Of a stretch of 64,000 nucleotides of DNA, positions 1 through 8,090 are shown piece by piece (positions within the stretch are counted from its first letter, which is position 1; each line of letters opens with the position of its first letter). The position numbers were made by a program, and so were the translations under genes. The DNA is from Kandleria vitulina DSM 20405. Its GTDB lineage: Bacteria > Bacillota_I > Bacilli_A > Erysipelotrichales > Coprobacillaceae. The stretch spans positions 111,122 through 175,121 of the forward strand of contig NZ_KL370857.1 of the NCBI RefSeq assembly GCF_000702065.1, in the 5' to 3' direction. Below the pieces are notes generated by a model that ran no database searches, had not been told where the DNA came from, and was given only the letters and a program-made list of their open reading frames with translations.

Positions 1-1
1 T

Positions 2-487
2 CTTGGTGGTTTGCATATCACATATATCACATTAATTACATTAATTATTTCAGGTGTCTGTACTGGCGTATTGTTATTCTTTATTCATAAGACAAAAATG
101 GGGAAAGCAATGCGTGCCGTTTCAGAAGATGCTGGAGCAGCACAGCTTATGGGAATCAATGTTTCTTCAACTATCTCTTTAGCTTTTGCGATTGGTTCTG
201 GATTAGGTGCTGTAGCAGGTGTCATCTATGGGGCAAAGTTCTCGCTTATTAATCCATATATTGGTGCAATGCTAGGAATTAAGGCCTTCATTGCGGCAGT
301 ACTTGGAGGAATTGGCAGCATTCCTGGTGCCATGGTCGGTGGACTTATGATCGGGGTTGCTGAATCATTGACTATCTCATATATCTCATCAGATTTCTCT
401 GATGCTATTGTATTTGGTATTTTGATTCTTATTTTATTGATTAAACCAGCTGGTTTATTTGGAAAGAACGTAAGAGAGAAGGTATAG
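2..487 (+). CDS. livH: Branched-chain amino acid ABC transporter permease LivH (5' truncated by window edge)
   Basis: C-terminal part of a LivH-type inner-membrane permease; the reading frame is open to the window edge, so the true start lies upstream. About 160 residues remain, with four or five hydrophobic segments and the family sequence GKAMRAVSEDAGAAQLMGIN, the cytoplasmic loop that contacts the ATPases. The GGIGSIPGAMVGG stretch near the end is also typical. It is followed after 3 bases by livM and then livG and livF, so it belongs to a leucine/isoleucine/valine uptake operon. The substrate-binding protein is not in the window and is probably upstream. Substrate is inferred from family only. 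Confidence 0.93.
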   Translation, partial: LGGLHITYITLITLIISGVCTGVLLFFIHKTKMGKAMRAVSEDAGAAQLMGINVSSTISLAFAIGSGLGAVAGVIYGAKFSLINPYIGAMLGIKAFIAAVLGGIGSIPGAMVGGLMIGVAESLTISYISSDFSDAIVFGILILILLIKPAGLFGKNVREKV

Positions 488-490
488 CGT

Positions 491-1438
491 ATGAAAAAGA
501 AGTTAGTAAAATCGCTTATTTTAGCCCTTCTTATGGCGGCGATTCCATATATTGTATTAACATTGCTGATGTCACTTGGCATCTTAAATAGTTTCTGGTC
601 AGGTATTATTATGCTTTGCGGTATTAATATTGTACTGGCTGTATCATTGAACTTAGCTACTGGCTACTTAGGTCAGTTGACATTAGGACACGCCGGATTC
701 ATGGCTGTAGGTGCTTATGTTTCAGCTATTTTAAGTATCTATTATCAGTGGCCATTCTTATTGACACTTCTTATCGGTGCTCTTGCAGCAGCACTCATCG
801 GTATTGTCGTAGGTGTTCCTTCTTTAAGATTAAAAGGTGATTATCTTTGTATCATCACTTTAGCATTCAATGAAATCATTCGTGTTATCATTGTTAACTT
901 GAAGATCACTAATGGTTCAAGAGGGTTAATTGGTACACCTCATGAAACAAACTTTACTTTTGTTTACTTGATTGCTGCATTAACAATTTTTGTAGTTTAC
1001 AGTATCGTTCATTCTCGTCATGGACGTGCAATCATCTCAGTAAAAGAAGATGAAACAGCTTCAGAATTATCAGGTATCAACATTACTTACTATAAAATCT
1101 TAGCCTTCGTTATTTCTGCATTCTTTGCGGGAGCAGCAGGGGCACTTTATTCACATTACATTCCAGTTCTTGTTCCTAAATATTTCGATTATAACAAATC
1201 AGTAGAAATCCTTGTTATGGTCGTATTAGGCGGAATGGGAAGCTTGCCAGGTTCAATTATTGCGGCTATCGCCTTAACAGTTGTTCCTTCATTATTAATC
1301 AGCTTCTCTAACTATCGTATGTTAATTTATGCAATCGTATTAATTGCAGCAATGTTACTTAAACATAGTGATGCAGGTATTGCATTAAAACGTATGATTC
1401 CATTCTTGAATAAGAAAGGGAAGGAGGAGTCACTATGA
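491..1438 (+). CDS. livM: Branched-chain amino acid ABC transporter permease LivM
   Basis: Second permease of the Liv transporter, 315 residues. It starts with a basic MKKK followed by repeated membrane segments, and carries LGQLTLGHAGFMAVGAYVSA and the loop SVKEDETASELSGIN, both LivM hallmarks. GGMGSLPGSIIAA near residue 245 mirrors the same element in LivH. It starts 3 bases after the livH stop and its end overlaps livG by 4 bases (ATGA), indicating translational coupling. With LivH it should form the membrane channel; amino acid specificity is inferred from the family. Confidence 0.95.
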   Translation: MKKKLVKSLILALLMAAIPYIVLTLLMSLGILNSFWSGIIMLCGINIVLAVSLNLATGYLGQLTLGHAGFMAVGAYVSAILSIYYQWPFLLTLLIGALAAALIGIVVGVPSLRLKGDYLCIITLAFNEIIRVIIVNLKITNGSRGLIGTPHETNFTFVYLIAALTIFVVYSIVHSRHGRAIISVKEDETASELSGINITYYKILAFVISAFFAGAAGALYSHYIPVLVPKYFDYNKSVEILVMVVLGGMGSLPGSIIAAIALTVVPSLLISFSNYRMLIYAIVLIAAMLLKHSDAGIALKRMIPFLNKKGKEESL

Positions 1439-2202
1439 AACCATTATTAAAAACATCTGGATTGGGTATTCAATTCGGTGGACTTAAAGCCGTTGATGAG
1501 TTCAACTTTGAAATTGGAGAAGGTCAATTATTTGGTCTTATTGGACCTAATGGTGCAGGAAAGACAACGATCTTCAACTTGTTGACAGGGGTGTATAAAC
1601 CAACAAGCGGTAAAATCTTACTTGATGGTGTAAGTCTAAATAAAAAATCACCAACGCAGATTACCCAGATGGGAATTGCTAGAACATTCCAGAATATTCG
1701 TCTTTTCAAGGAGATGAGTGTTATTGATAATGTAAAAGTTGGTCTTCATCATTCTCATGAATATTCATTATTATCATCTATTTTACATCTTCCTAGCTAT
1801 TTTAAGGGAGAAGAAAAAATGGATCAGAAAGCCAGAGAGCTATTGTCAGTATTTGGTCTTGAAGAATTTGCGGATGTTAAGGCATCCAATCTTCCTTATG
1901 GGAAACAGCGTCAGCTAGAAATTGCCAGAGCCTTGGCAACTTCTCCTAAATTATTGTTATTGGATGAACCTGCTGCAGGGATGAACCCAACTGAAACAGC
2001 AGAATTAATGGAAACAATTGCTTTAATTAGAAAGAAATTTGATATTTCTATTCTTCTTATTGAACATGATATGAAACTTGTCATGGGTATTTGTGAGAAA
2101 ATCTGTGTATTAAACTTTGGTACAGTTTTAGCGTTTGGTTCACCAGATGAAATCAGAAATAATCCAGAAGTAGTAGCAGCCTATTTAGGTAGTGAAGAAT
2201 AG
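1435..2202 (+). CDS. livG: Branched-chain amino acid ABC transporter ATP-binding protein LivG
   Basis: ABC ATPase of 255 residues. Walker A is GPNGAGKT at residues 37-44, the signature is the LivG-type LPYGKQRQ instead of LSGGQ, and Walker B is LLLLDEPAAGMNP. The H-loop is LIEHDMK. The YLGSEE ending is typical of LivG. It overlaps livM by 4 bases and precedes livF, the partner ATPase. The two ATPases energise LivHM from the cytoplasmic side. Confidence 0.95.
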   Translation: MKPLLKTSGLGIQFGGLKAVDEFNFEIGEGQLFGLIGPNGAGKTTIFNLLTGVYKPTSGKILLDGVSLNKKSPTQITQMGIARTFQNIRLFKEMSVIDNVKVGLHHSHEYSLLSSILHLPSYFKGEEKMDQKARELLSVFGLEEFADVKASNLPYGKQRQLEIARALATSPKLLLLDEPAAGMNPTETAELMETIALIRKKFDISILLIEHDMKLVMGICEKICVLNFGTVLAFGSPDEIRNNPEVVAAYLGSEE

Positions 2203-2212
2203 GGGGGATTGC

Positions 2213-2917
2213 ATGTTACTTAAAGTAAAAGATTTAAATGTAAACTACGGTGTCATTCATGCGATTAAAGATGTCTCTTTTGAAGTAGAAGAAGGAGAAA
2301 TCGTTGCTTTAATCGGAGCCAATGGTGCTGGTAAAACATCAACGCTTCATGCGATCAGTTCACTTATTTCAAGCAAGAGTGGGGAGATCATCTTTGATGG
2401 CAAGGATATTTCTAAAATGCCTGCCCATAAGATTGTTGGATTAAACTTAGCTCAGGTACCAGAAGGAAGACGTATCTTTGCACAGCTTTCTGTAGAAGAT
2501 AATCTTGAAATGGGTGCATTCTTAAGAGATGACAACAAGATAGAAGATGATATCCAGCATATCTACTCTCTATTCCCAAGACTTGAAGAACGTAAGAAAC
2601 AGCTTGCCGGTACATTATCCGGTGGTGAACAGCAGATGCTTGCAATGGGACGTGCCTTGATGAGTAAACCAAAGCTATTATTGCTTGATGAACCATCAAT
2701 GGGGCTTTCACCAATTCTTGTCAATGAAATCTTTGATATCATCAAGACAATCAATAAAGAAGAAGGTGTAACTGTTCTTCTTGTAGAACAGAATGCCTCT
2801 AAGGCATTAAAGATTGCGGATAAAGCATATGTTCTAGAAACAGGAACAATCACTGTTTCTGGTAAGGCAGCAGATGTTGCTAATAATTCACGTGTAAAAG
2901 AAGCATATCTAGGATAA
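2213..2917 (+). CDS. livF: Branched-chain amino acid ABC transporter ATP-binding protein LivF
   Basis: Second ATPase of the Liv transporter, 234 residues from ATG at 2213. This start was preferred over an in-frame upstream one because AGGGGGG at 2201-2207 is correctly spaced and the protein then begins MLLKVKDLNVNYG like other LivF proteins. Walker A GANGAGKT, signature LSGGEQQ and Walker B LLLLDEPSMGLSP are intact, and the YLG ending is typical. It is the last gene of the operon and is followed directly by an intrinsic terminator. Confidence 0.95.
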   Translation: MLLKVKDLNVNYGVIHAIKDVSFEVEEGEIVALIGANGAGKTSTLHAISSLISSKSGEIIFDGKDISKMPAHKIVGLNLAQVPEGRRIFAQLSVEDNLEMGAFLRDDNKIEDDIQHIYSLFPRLEERKKQLAGTLSGGEQQMLAMGRALMSKPKLLLLDEPSMGLSPILVNEIFDIIKTINKEEGVTVLLVEQNASKALKIADKAYVLETGTITVSGKAADVANNSRVKEAYLG

Positions 2918-2940
2918 AAGAGCATTTATGCTCTTTTTTT
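2917..2940 (+). terminator. Intrinsic terminator of the liv operon
   Basis: Inverted repeat AAAGAGCAT/ATGCTCTTT overlapping the livF stop region, followed by a run of T. Confidence 0.85.
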
Positions 2941-2967
2941 GCATATTGTTGGTATAAAATACAAAAA

Positions 2968-2990
2968 TCCCTATACTAGAGATAGGGAGG
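2968..2990 (+). promoter_or_regulatory. 5' UTR hairpin that includes the ribosome site of the ZIP gene
   Basis: TCCCTAT (2968-2974) is exactly complementary to ATAGGGA (2982-2988) across a 7-base loop. The second arm contains most of the Shine-Dalgarno AGGGAGG (2984-2990). A TATAAA box at 2953-2958 would start the RNA just before the first arm. The structure could limit translation of the transporter gene. The pairing is seen; the regulatory role is inferred. Confidence 0.45.
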
Positions 2991-2999
2991 AAAAAAATT

Positions 3000-3782
3000 A
3001 TGAATAATTATATACTAATAGGCCTTCTTATTCCGGTATTGGGTACTACGCTCGGAAGTGCGATGGTATTCTTTATGAAAGAGGCTATGAATAAAAAATT
3101 AGAAAAAGCATTGCTAGGATTTGCAGCAGGTGTCATGGTTGCGGCTTCAGCCTGGTCATTGCTTATTCCAGCAATAGAAATGTCAGAAAAGATGGGAAAA
3201 TGGCAAGTCATGCCAGCAGCAGTAGGATTCATGTTTGGAGTCTTATTCTTGCTTGTACTAGATCATATTGTACCTCATCTTCATATTGAAAGTGATGAAC
3301 CAGAAGGAATAAAAGCTAAGCTTCAGAAAACCACAATGATGGTTTTAGCTGTAACGCTTCATAATTTCCCAGAAGGAATGGCAGTGGGTGTTGTTCTTGC
3401 CGGAATTGCGTCTGGAACATCGACAATGACACTTATGTCCGCGTTGGCATTATCCATTGGTATCGCAATACAGAACTTTCCTGAAGGAGCAATCATCTCT
3501 ATGCCATTAAAAGCAGAAGGTGTAGGTAAAATGAAAGCCTTCCTGATGGGAACAGCTTCAGGTCTAGTTGAACCATTAGGAGGATTACTTGTTATTGCAT
3601 TAACATCAATTACTATCCCATTATTGCCGTATTTCTTATCATTTGCGGCAGGTGCCATGATCTATGTGGTCATCGAAGAACTTATTCCAAGTGCCAATAT
3701 TGGTAAACATTCGAATATTGCGACAATGGGATTTGCGATAGGATTCACATTAATGATGATTCTAGATGTAGTTTTAGGTTAA
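3000..3782 (+). CDS. ZIP family divalent metal transporter (GufA-like subfamily)
   Basis: Membrane protein of 260 residues with about eight hydrophobic segments. It contains LHNFPEGMAVG in one helix and IQNFPEGAII in the next, the paired metal-site motifs of bacterial ZIP proteins. Glutamine instead of histidine in the second motif fits the GufA branch, of which Bordetella ZIPB is the studied example. A histidine-bearing loop DHIVPHLHIESDEPEG lies in mid-protein. It likely takes up zinc or related divalent metal ions. It is preceded by its own promoter-like box and a hairpin around the ribosome site. No metal-regulator gene adjoins it. Confidence 0.9.
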   Translation: MNNYILIGLLIPVLGTTLGSAMVFFMKEAMNKKLEKALLGFAAGVMVAASAWSLLIPAIEMSEKMGKWQVMPAAVGFMFGVLFLLVLDHIVPHLHIESDEPEGIKAKLQKTTMMVLAVTLHNFPEGMAVGVVLAGIASGTSTMTLMSALALSIGIAIQNFPEGAIISMPLKAEGVGKMKAFLMGTASGLVEPLGGLLVIALTSITIPLLPYFLSFAAGAMIYVVIEELIPSANIGKHSNIATMGFAIGFTLMMILDVVLG

Positions 3783-3795
3783 TAGAGTGAAATGC

Positions 3796-3823
3796 TTTTC
3801 AAATTGATAAGATTTGATATAAT
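3796..3823 (+). promoter_or_regulatory. Promoter of mscL
   Basis: Extended -10 TGATATAAT ending at 3823, with a weak -35 TTTTCA at 3796-3801 and a 16-base spacer. AGGGAGG follows just before the mscL ATG. Confidence 0.6.
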
Positions 3824-3843
3824 TATGTGCAGGGAGGTATTTT

Positions 3844-4251
3844 ATGAAAAACTTATGGAAAGAATTTAAAGAGTTTGCTTTTACTGGAAACGTCATTGAT
3901 ATGGCAGTCGGTGTCATCTTAGGTGGTGCTTTAAAAGATGTTGTTACTGCATTAGTAAATATGCTAATGGGTGTCATCTCAGGAATTATTAAAATTCCAG
4001 CTAGCTTAGATGAAGCTGTCTTCAAAATGTCAATTGGACCAGCTGGAACTGTTTCTATTAAATATGGCGCTTTTGTATCTTCATTCATCAACTTCCTATT
4101 GCTTGCCTTATGTATTTTCTTAATTGTTAAATCAATTAATAAAGCAAAGGATAAACTTAAGAAAGAAGAAGAAAGTAAACCTGATGAAGCAGCAAAACCA
4201 GACGATATTGTTTTACTTGAAGAAATTAGAGATTTACTTAAAAACAAATAA
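3844..4251 (+). CDS. mscL: Large-conductance mechanosensitive channel MscL
   Basis: 135 residues, the usual MscL length. The N-terminus MKNLWKEFKEFAFTGNVIDMAVGVILGGA is the conserved amphipathic helix plus first pore helix, and a second helix spans roughly residues 78-101. The C-terminal tail is charged and ends in a predicted helical bundle (DIVLLEEIRDLLKNK). It forms a homopentameric tension-gated pore that releases solutes on osmotic downshock. It is a single-gene unit with its own promoter and terminator. AGGGAGG is placed a few bases ahead of the ATG. Confidence 0.97.
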   Translation: MKNLWKEFKEFAFTGNVIDMAVGVILGGALKDVVTALVNMLMGVISGIIKIPASLDEAVFKMSIGPAGTVSIKYGAFVSSFINFLLLALCIFLIVKSINKAKDKLKKEEESKPDEAAKPDDIVLLEEIRDLLKNK

Positions 4252-4256
4252 CCATG

Positions 4257-4284
4257 AAAAGGAAATCTATAGGATTTCCTTTTC
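4257..4284 (+). terminator. Intrinsic terminator of mscL
   Basis: AAAAGGAAATC pairs with GATTTCCTTTT around a short loop, just after the mscL stop. Confidence 0.8.
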
Positions 4285-4328
4285 TATTGCCTTTTTACTG
4301 ATTTAGATATATCATATAAAAGAAATAC

Positions 4329-4414
4329 AGGGGAGCTTGTAAGCAGGCTGAGAGGAAGTGATCGAACTTCGACCCTATAACCTGATGCGGATAATGCCGT
4401 CGTAGGAAGTTATT
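4329..4414 (+). ncRNA. TPP riboswitch, first of a tandem pair
   Basis: Thi-box element with the invariant parts in order: GGGGAGC, GGCTGAGAGG (CTGAGA at 4348-4353), ACCCTATAACCTGAT, GCGGATAATGCCGTCGTAGGAAGT. CTGAGA and the ACCTGAT/GATAATGCC segments are the pyrimidine- and pyrophosphate-binding parts of the aptamer. An intrinsic terminator follows within 15 bases, so thiamine pyrophosphate should switch transcription off. Confidence 0.95.
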
Positions 4415-4426
4415 TACTAGGATTTT

Positions 4427-4455
4427 AGGCGGCATCATAAGGTGTCGTCTTTTTT
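4427..4455 (+). terminator. Terminator (expression platform) of TPP riboswitch 1
   Basis: AGGCGGCATC pairs with GGTGTCGTCT using some G-U pairs, around the loop ATAA, followed by T residues. No gene lies between riboswitch 1 and this hairpin, so it acts as the expression platform. Confidence 0.85.
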
Positions 4456-4465
4456 ACAATAGAAG

Positions 4466-4546
4466 TGGGGAGCTTGTGTGCAGGCTGAGAGGAAGTTATC
4501 AACTTCGACCCTTATACCTGATTTGGATAATGCCAGCGTAGGGAAT
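4466..4546 (+). ncRNA. TPP riboswitch, second of a tandem pair
   Basis: A second complete Thi-box: GGGGAGC, GGCTGAGAGG, GACCCTTATACCTGAT, TTGGATAATGCCAGCGTAGGGAA. Sequence differs from copy 1 in the variable stems but the core is intact. It has its own downstream terminator and controls thiS. The pair is in series on one transcript, so either one can stop expression. Confidence 0.95.
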
Positions 4547-4560
4547 TGTGTGTAGATCAT

Positions 4561-4594
4561 GAGAAATGTCCAAATAGGATATTTCTCTTTTTTT
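4561..4594 (+). terminator. Terminator (expression platform) of TPP riboswitch 2
   Basis: GAGAAATGTCC pairs with GGATATTTCTC (one G-U) around AAATA, followed by seven T. It ends 14 bases before the thiS start and overlaps no coding sequence. Confidence 0.88.
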
Positions 4595-4608
4595 ATGGGG
4601 GTGTAATT

Positions 4609-4803
4609 ATGGTGAAGGTCAACGGCAAGGAATTGGATATTGCAGGAGAAAGCATATCTGAATTTCTGAAGTCAACAGATTACGATCTTAGGGTCATTGC
4701 GGTAGAACGCAATGAAGAGATTGTCTTAAAGTCAATGTATGATAAGACCATTCTTAAAGATGAAGATGTTGTAGAAATTGTCAGCTTCGTAGGAGGTGGG
4801 TAA
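4609..4803 (+). CDS. thiS: Sulfur carrier protein ThiS
   Basis: 64-residue ubiquitin-like protein starting MVKVNGKELDIAG and ending VGGG; the C-terminal diglycine is adenylylated and then thiocarboxylated to deliver sulfur for the thiazole ring of thiamine. ATG 4609 was chosen over an upstream in-frame start inside the riboswitch, because GGGGGTG lies just ahead of it and ThiS proteins begin at this point. The stop abuts the thiF ATG. Expression should be shut off by TPP through the two riboswitches. Confidence 0.95.
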   Translation: MVKVNGKELDIAGESISEFLKSTDYDLRVIAVERNEEIVLKSMYDKTILKDEDVVEIVSFVGGG

Positions 4804-5427
4804 ATGAGTTTAAAACAAGAATGGAGAGAGGCATTGATCAATCGTATTGGTCTTTCCTTATATGAACAATTTTCTAATGCGACAGTTGCGATTTGTGGAT
4901 TAGGAGGTCTTGGTTCACATATTGCGATCGCATTAGCGAGAGCAGGTGTGGGAAAGCTTATACTGATTGACTTTGATCATGTAGATATGACGAATCTGCA
5001 TCGTCAGTGCTATAAAGTGAATCAGATTGGTTGTAATAAGACGGAAGCTCTTTTAGAAAATATCTTGGAGGTTGCCCCTTATATTGATATTGAGGCAATC
5101 AATAAAAAGATTACAGAAGATAATATTGTAAGTCTTCTTAAAGATGCAGATATCGTGTGTGAAGCTTTTGATGATCCATCTTGTAAGGCCATGTTAGTCA
5201 ATGGTGTTTTAGAAAGGCTACCTGATTGTTATGTGGTAGCTGCATCTGGTATGGCTGGCATGGGCTCACCTAATCTTATTAAGACTAGAAAATTGACAAA
5301 TAGATTTTATTTATGTGGTGATGAAGTCAGCGATGTAAAGAATACGATGGGATTAGTATCTTCTAGAGTGATGCTTTGCGCTGCTCATCAGGCGCATACA
5401 ATCCTGCGGATTCTTGCAGGTGAATAG
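4804..5427 (+). CDS. thiF: ThiS adenylyltransferase ThiF (short clostridial-type)
   Basis: 207-residue E1-like enzyme. The nucleotide-binding loop CGLGGLGSHIAIALARAG is near residue 31, followed by the conserved DFDHVDMTNLHRQ and the NKTEAL element. It activates the ThiS C-terminus with ATP. It is shorter than E. coli ThiF and lacks an evident CxxC zinc pair, which fits the short ThiF branch common in clostridia. It directly follows thiS and precedes thiG. MoeB or a tRNA-dehydratase-like role is less likely given the operon. Confidence 0.92.
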   Translation: MSLKQEWREALINRIGLSLYEQFSNATVAICGLGGLGSHIAIALARAGVGKLILIDFDHVDMTNLHRQCYKVNQIGCNKTEALLENILEVAPYIDIEAINKKITEDNIVSLLKDADIVCEAFDDPSCKAMLVNGVLERLPDCYVVAASGMAGMGSPNLIKTRKLTNRFYLCGDEVSDVKNTMGLVSSRVMLCAAHQAHTILRILAGE

Positions 5428-5442
5428 AAAGAAGGTATATTT

Positions 5443-6216
5443 ATGATAAATAATGATAAGCTCATCATCGGTGGGCATGAGTTTAATTCCCGTTTTATAT
5501 TAGGGTCGGGAAAATATTCAATGAAACTTATTGATGCGGCAGTGAAAGATGCAGGAGCAGAAATGATTACTCTTGCCATTCGTCGTGCCAATACGAAGGA
5601 ACATGAAAATATTTTAGACTATATTCCTAAAGGGGTAACTCTTATTCCTAATACATCAGGGGCAAGAAATGCACAGGAAGCTGTGCGCATTGCCCGACTC
5701 GCAAGAGAACTAGGATGTGGTGATTTCATTAAAGTAGAAATTATGCGAGATACAAAATATCTTTTGCCAGATAATCAAGAGACAATCAAGGCAACACAAA
5801 TCCTTGCGAAAGAAGGATTTGTAGTGTTGCCCTATATGTATCCTGATCTTAATGTCGCTCGTGATTTAGCTGCGGCGGGAGCCGCTGCGATTATGCCTTT
5901 GGCATCGCCGATTGGATCAAATAAGGGTTTATCGACTAAGGATTTTATTCAGATTCTTATTGATGAAATTGATCTTCCTATTATCGTAGATGCAGGAATC
6001 GGTAAGCCATCAGAGGCGTGTGCAGCTATGGAGATGGGGGCTTCTGCAATTATGGCGAATACTGCAATTGCGACAGCGGGAGATCTGCCAATGATGGCTT
6101 CAGCGTTCAATCAGGCCATAGAAGCAGGACGAAAGGCGTATCTGTCAGGTCTTGGACGTGTCATCAATCGTGGCGCTTCTGCTTCTGATCCATTGACAGG
6201 ATTCTTGCGAGACTAA
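5443..6216 (+). CDS. thiG: Thiazole synthase ThiG
   Basis: 257-residue TIM-barrel enzyme that builds the thiazole phosphate from deoxyxylulose phosphate, dehydroglycine and ThiS-thiocarboxylate. Seen: [42 protein letters not shown], and [11 protein letters not shown] containing the Schiff-base lysine. [12 protein letters not shown] and [11 protein letters not shown] form the phosphate-binding end. The gene lies 15 bases after thiF and 12 bases before thiH. Confidence 0.97.
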   Translation: MINNDKLIIGGHEFNSRFILGSGKYSMKLIDAAVKDAGAEMITLAIRRANTKEHENILDYIPKGVTLIPNTSGARNAQEAVRIARLARELGCGDFIKVEIMRDTKYLLPDNQETIKATQILAKEGFVVLPYMYPDLNVARDLAAAGAAAIMPLASPIGSNKGLSTKDFIQILIDEIDLPIIVDAGIGKPSEACAAMEMGASAIMANTAIATAGDLPMMASAFNQAIEAGRKAYLSGLGRVINRGASASDPLTGFLRD

Positions 6217-6228
6217 GGAGAAGACAAA

Positions 6229-7482
6229 ATGGAAAATCAATTTTACGTAGACTCCAAGCACCTTTCATCCGCAGCGCTCAAGAAAAAACATAGACTAGAA
6301 ACTGATCCATCTTATCGCAAGAATCACATGGAATATCTTCCGGGAATGGAAATCATTGAATCAGATGTCTGTTCAAAAGTAATTGAAGCAATGAATAGCT
6401 ATGATTATACGCAATATACAAAACAAGATGTACTTAGAGCATTACATCATGACACATGTTCAATTGAGGATTTCAAGGCCTTGCTTTCGCCTGCGGCAGA
6501 GCCCTATTTGGAACAAATGGCTCAGAAAGCAAGACTTGAAACAAGTAAACATTTCGGAAATACAGTTTACTTGTTTACCCCTTTATATATCGCAAATTAC
6601 TGTGAGAACTACTGTGTGTATTGCGGTTTTAACTGCTACAATCACATCCATCGTATGAAGCTTAACAGGGAACAGATTGAAAATGAAATGGAAGTTATAG
6701 CCAACTCTGGCATGGAAGAAATCCTCATTCTTACTGGTGAAAGCAGAGGACAAAGCGATGTTCACTATATCGGAGAAGCGTGCAAACTAGCGAGAAAGTA
6801 TTTTCGCATGGTCGGACTTGAAATTTATCCTGTCAATACTGATGAATATAAGTATCTACATGAATGTGGCGTAGATTATGTAACAGTCTTTCAAGAAACA
6901 TATGATAGCGATAAATATGAAACATTGCATCTTCTTGGACATAAACGTGTATGGCCATACCGCTTTGATGCACAAGAACGCGCCTTACGTGGAGGAATGC
7001 GAGGAGTAGCTTTCTCCGCTCTTCTAGGCTTATCCGATTTTAGAAAAGATGCTCTCGCAACTGCGCTTCATGTCTATTATCTGCAACGTAAATATCCACA
7101 TGCGGAAATGTCTTTATCATGTCCAAGATTAAGACCAATCATCAATAATGACAAAATCAATCCATTGGATGTAGGAGAAAAACAGTTATGTCAAGTGCTT
7201 TGCGCCTATCGTATCTTCTTGCCATTTGCAGGAATAACAGTCTCTTCACGTGAAAGTGCAGAATTTAGAAATGGGATTGTAAAGATTGCAGCTACAAAGG
7301 TGTCAGCTGGTGTTTCTACAGGTATTGGTGATCATGAAGCGAAGTATACTGGTAAAAATAACAATGAAGCTAAAGGCGATGAACAATTTGAAATCAATGA
7401 TAATCGCAGCTTCAAAAAAATGTATGAGGATATGTCCGGTGAAGGATTACAGCCGGTATTAAATGATTATATCGATGTCTAA
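6229..7482 (+). CDS. thiH: 2-iminoacetate synthase ThiH (radical SAM)
   Basis: 417-residue radical SAM enzyme that cleaves tyrosine to give dehydroglycine (2-iminoacetate) for ThiG. The cluster motif is C125-ENY-C129-VY-C132, with TGE and GLEIYP elements downstream. Use of ThiH rather than the oxygen-dependent ThiO fits an anaerobe. No thiC, thiD or thiM is present, so only the thiazole branch is encoded here. The end overlaps the start of tenI. Confidence 0.96.
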   Translation: MENQFYVDSKHLSSAALKKKHRLETDPSYRKNHMEYLPGMEIIESDVCSKVIEAMNSYDYTQYTKQDVLRALHHDTCSIEDFKALLSPAAEPYLEQMAQKARLETSKHFGNTVYLFTPLYIANYCENYCVYCGFNCYNHIHRMKLNREQIENEMEVIANSGMEEILILTGESRGQSDVHYIGEACKLARKYFRMVGLEIYPVNTDEYKYLHECGVDYVTVFQETYDSDKYETLHLLGHKRVWPYRFDAQERALRGGMRGVAFSALLGLSDFRKDALATALHVYYLQRKYPHAEMSLSCPRLRPIINNDKINPLDVGEKQLCQVLCAYRIFLPFAGITVSSRESAEFRNGIVKIAATKVSAGVSTGIGDHEAKYTGKNNNEAKGDEQFEINDNRSFKKMYEDMSGEGLQPVLNDYIDV

Positions 7483-8059
7483 TATTGTTTGCATCACCAA
7501 TCGTCACCTTTGTAAAGAAGACTTCTTAACAAGAATTATCCATATCGCATCTTATCATCCTAAAGCAATCATACTTCGTGAAAAAGATATGACTCCAGAA
7601 GATTATCTAGAATTAGCATCACAAGTGATATCAATTTGTAAAAAGTATAATGTGAAATGTATTTTGCATAGCTTTTCTTCTGTAGCCACTTCTCTTAAGA
7701 TGAATGCCATTCATCTTCCGCTTCCTCTTTTACGAAGTATGTCTAAAAAAGAAAGATCATCATTTCTAGTACTTGGTGCTTCCTGTCATAGTGTAGAAGA
7801 AGCAAAAGAAGCAGAGGCACTAGGATGTAGCTATATTATTGTGGGTCATATATTTGAAACAGACTGCAAAAAAGGATTACCAGGAAGAGGACTGGAATTT
7901 CTTCAAAATGTGATTTCCTCAGTAAACATACCCGTTTATGCAATTGGAGGAATCAATGAAACCAATATATCCCAAGTTCTCCATACCGGTGCTGATGGTG
8001 CCTGCTTAATGAGCAGTCTTATGAGCAATGACAATATTTCACAATTAATGAAAAAATAA
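7475..8059 (+). CDS. tenI: Thiazole tautomerase TenI
   Basis: About 194 residues of the ThiE/TenI fold. The signature GHIFETDCKKGLPGRG matches B. subtilis TenI closely and differs from the GPxFxTxTK phosphate site of thiamine phosphate synthase, so TenI is preferred over ThiE. TenI isomerises the ThiG product to the aromatic thiazole carboxylate phosphate. ATG 7475 overlaps the thiH stop by 8 bases; an in-frame ATG at 7463 is possible, and neither has a strong ribosome site, so translation is probably coupled. Last gene of the operon. Confidence 0.88.
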   Translation: MSNIVCITNRHLCKEDFLTRIIHIASYHPKAIILREKDMTPEDYLELASQVISICKKYNVKCILHSFSSVATSLKMNAIHLPLPLLRSMSKKERSSFLVLGASCHSVEEAKEAEALGCSYIIVGHIFETDCKKGLPGRGLEFLQNVISSVNIPVYAIGGINETNISQVLHTGADGACLMSSLMSNDNISQLMKK

Positions 8060-8084
8060 GAAAAGCGGCACTTGGCCGCTTTTC
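8060..8084. terminator. Terminator between the thi operon and the convergent small gene
   Basis: GAAAAGCGGC/GCCGCTTTTC with loop ACTTG; A and T runs on both sides let it work in both directions. Confidence 0.8.
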
Positions 8085-8090
8085 TATTCA

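Noticed and set aside
2563..2925. 120-residue open frame opposite livF
   Set aside because: Shadow of the ATPase gene with no promoter or ribosome site.
3774..4247. 157-residue open frame opposite mscL
   Set aside because: Antisense of a certain gene, serine/isoleucine-rich, no start signal.
7463..8059. tenI read as thiE (thiamine phosphate synthase)
   Set aside because: The phosphate-site motif is the TenI form HIFETDCKKGLPGRG, not GPxFxTxTK.
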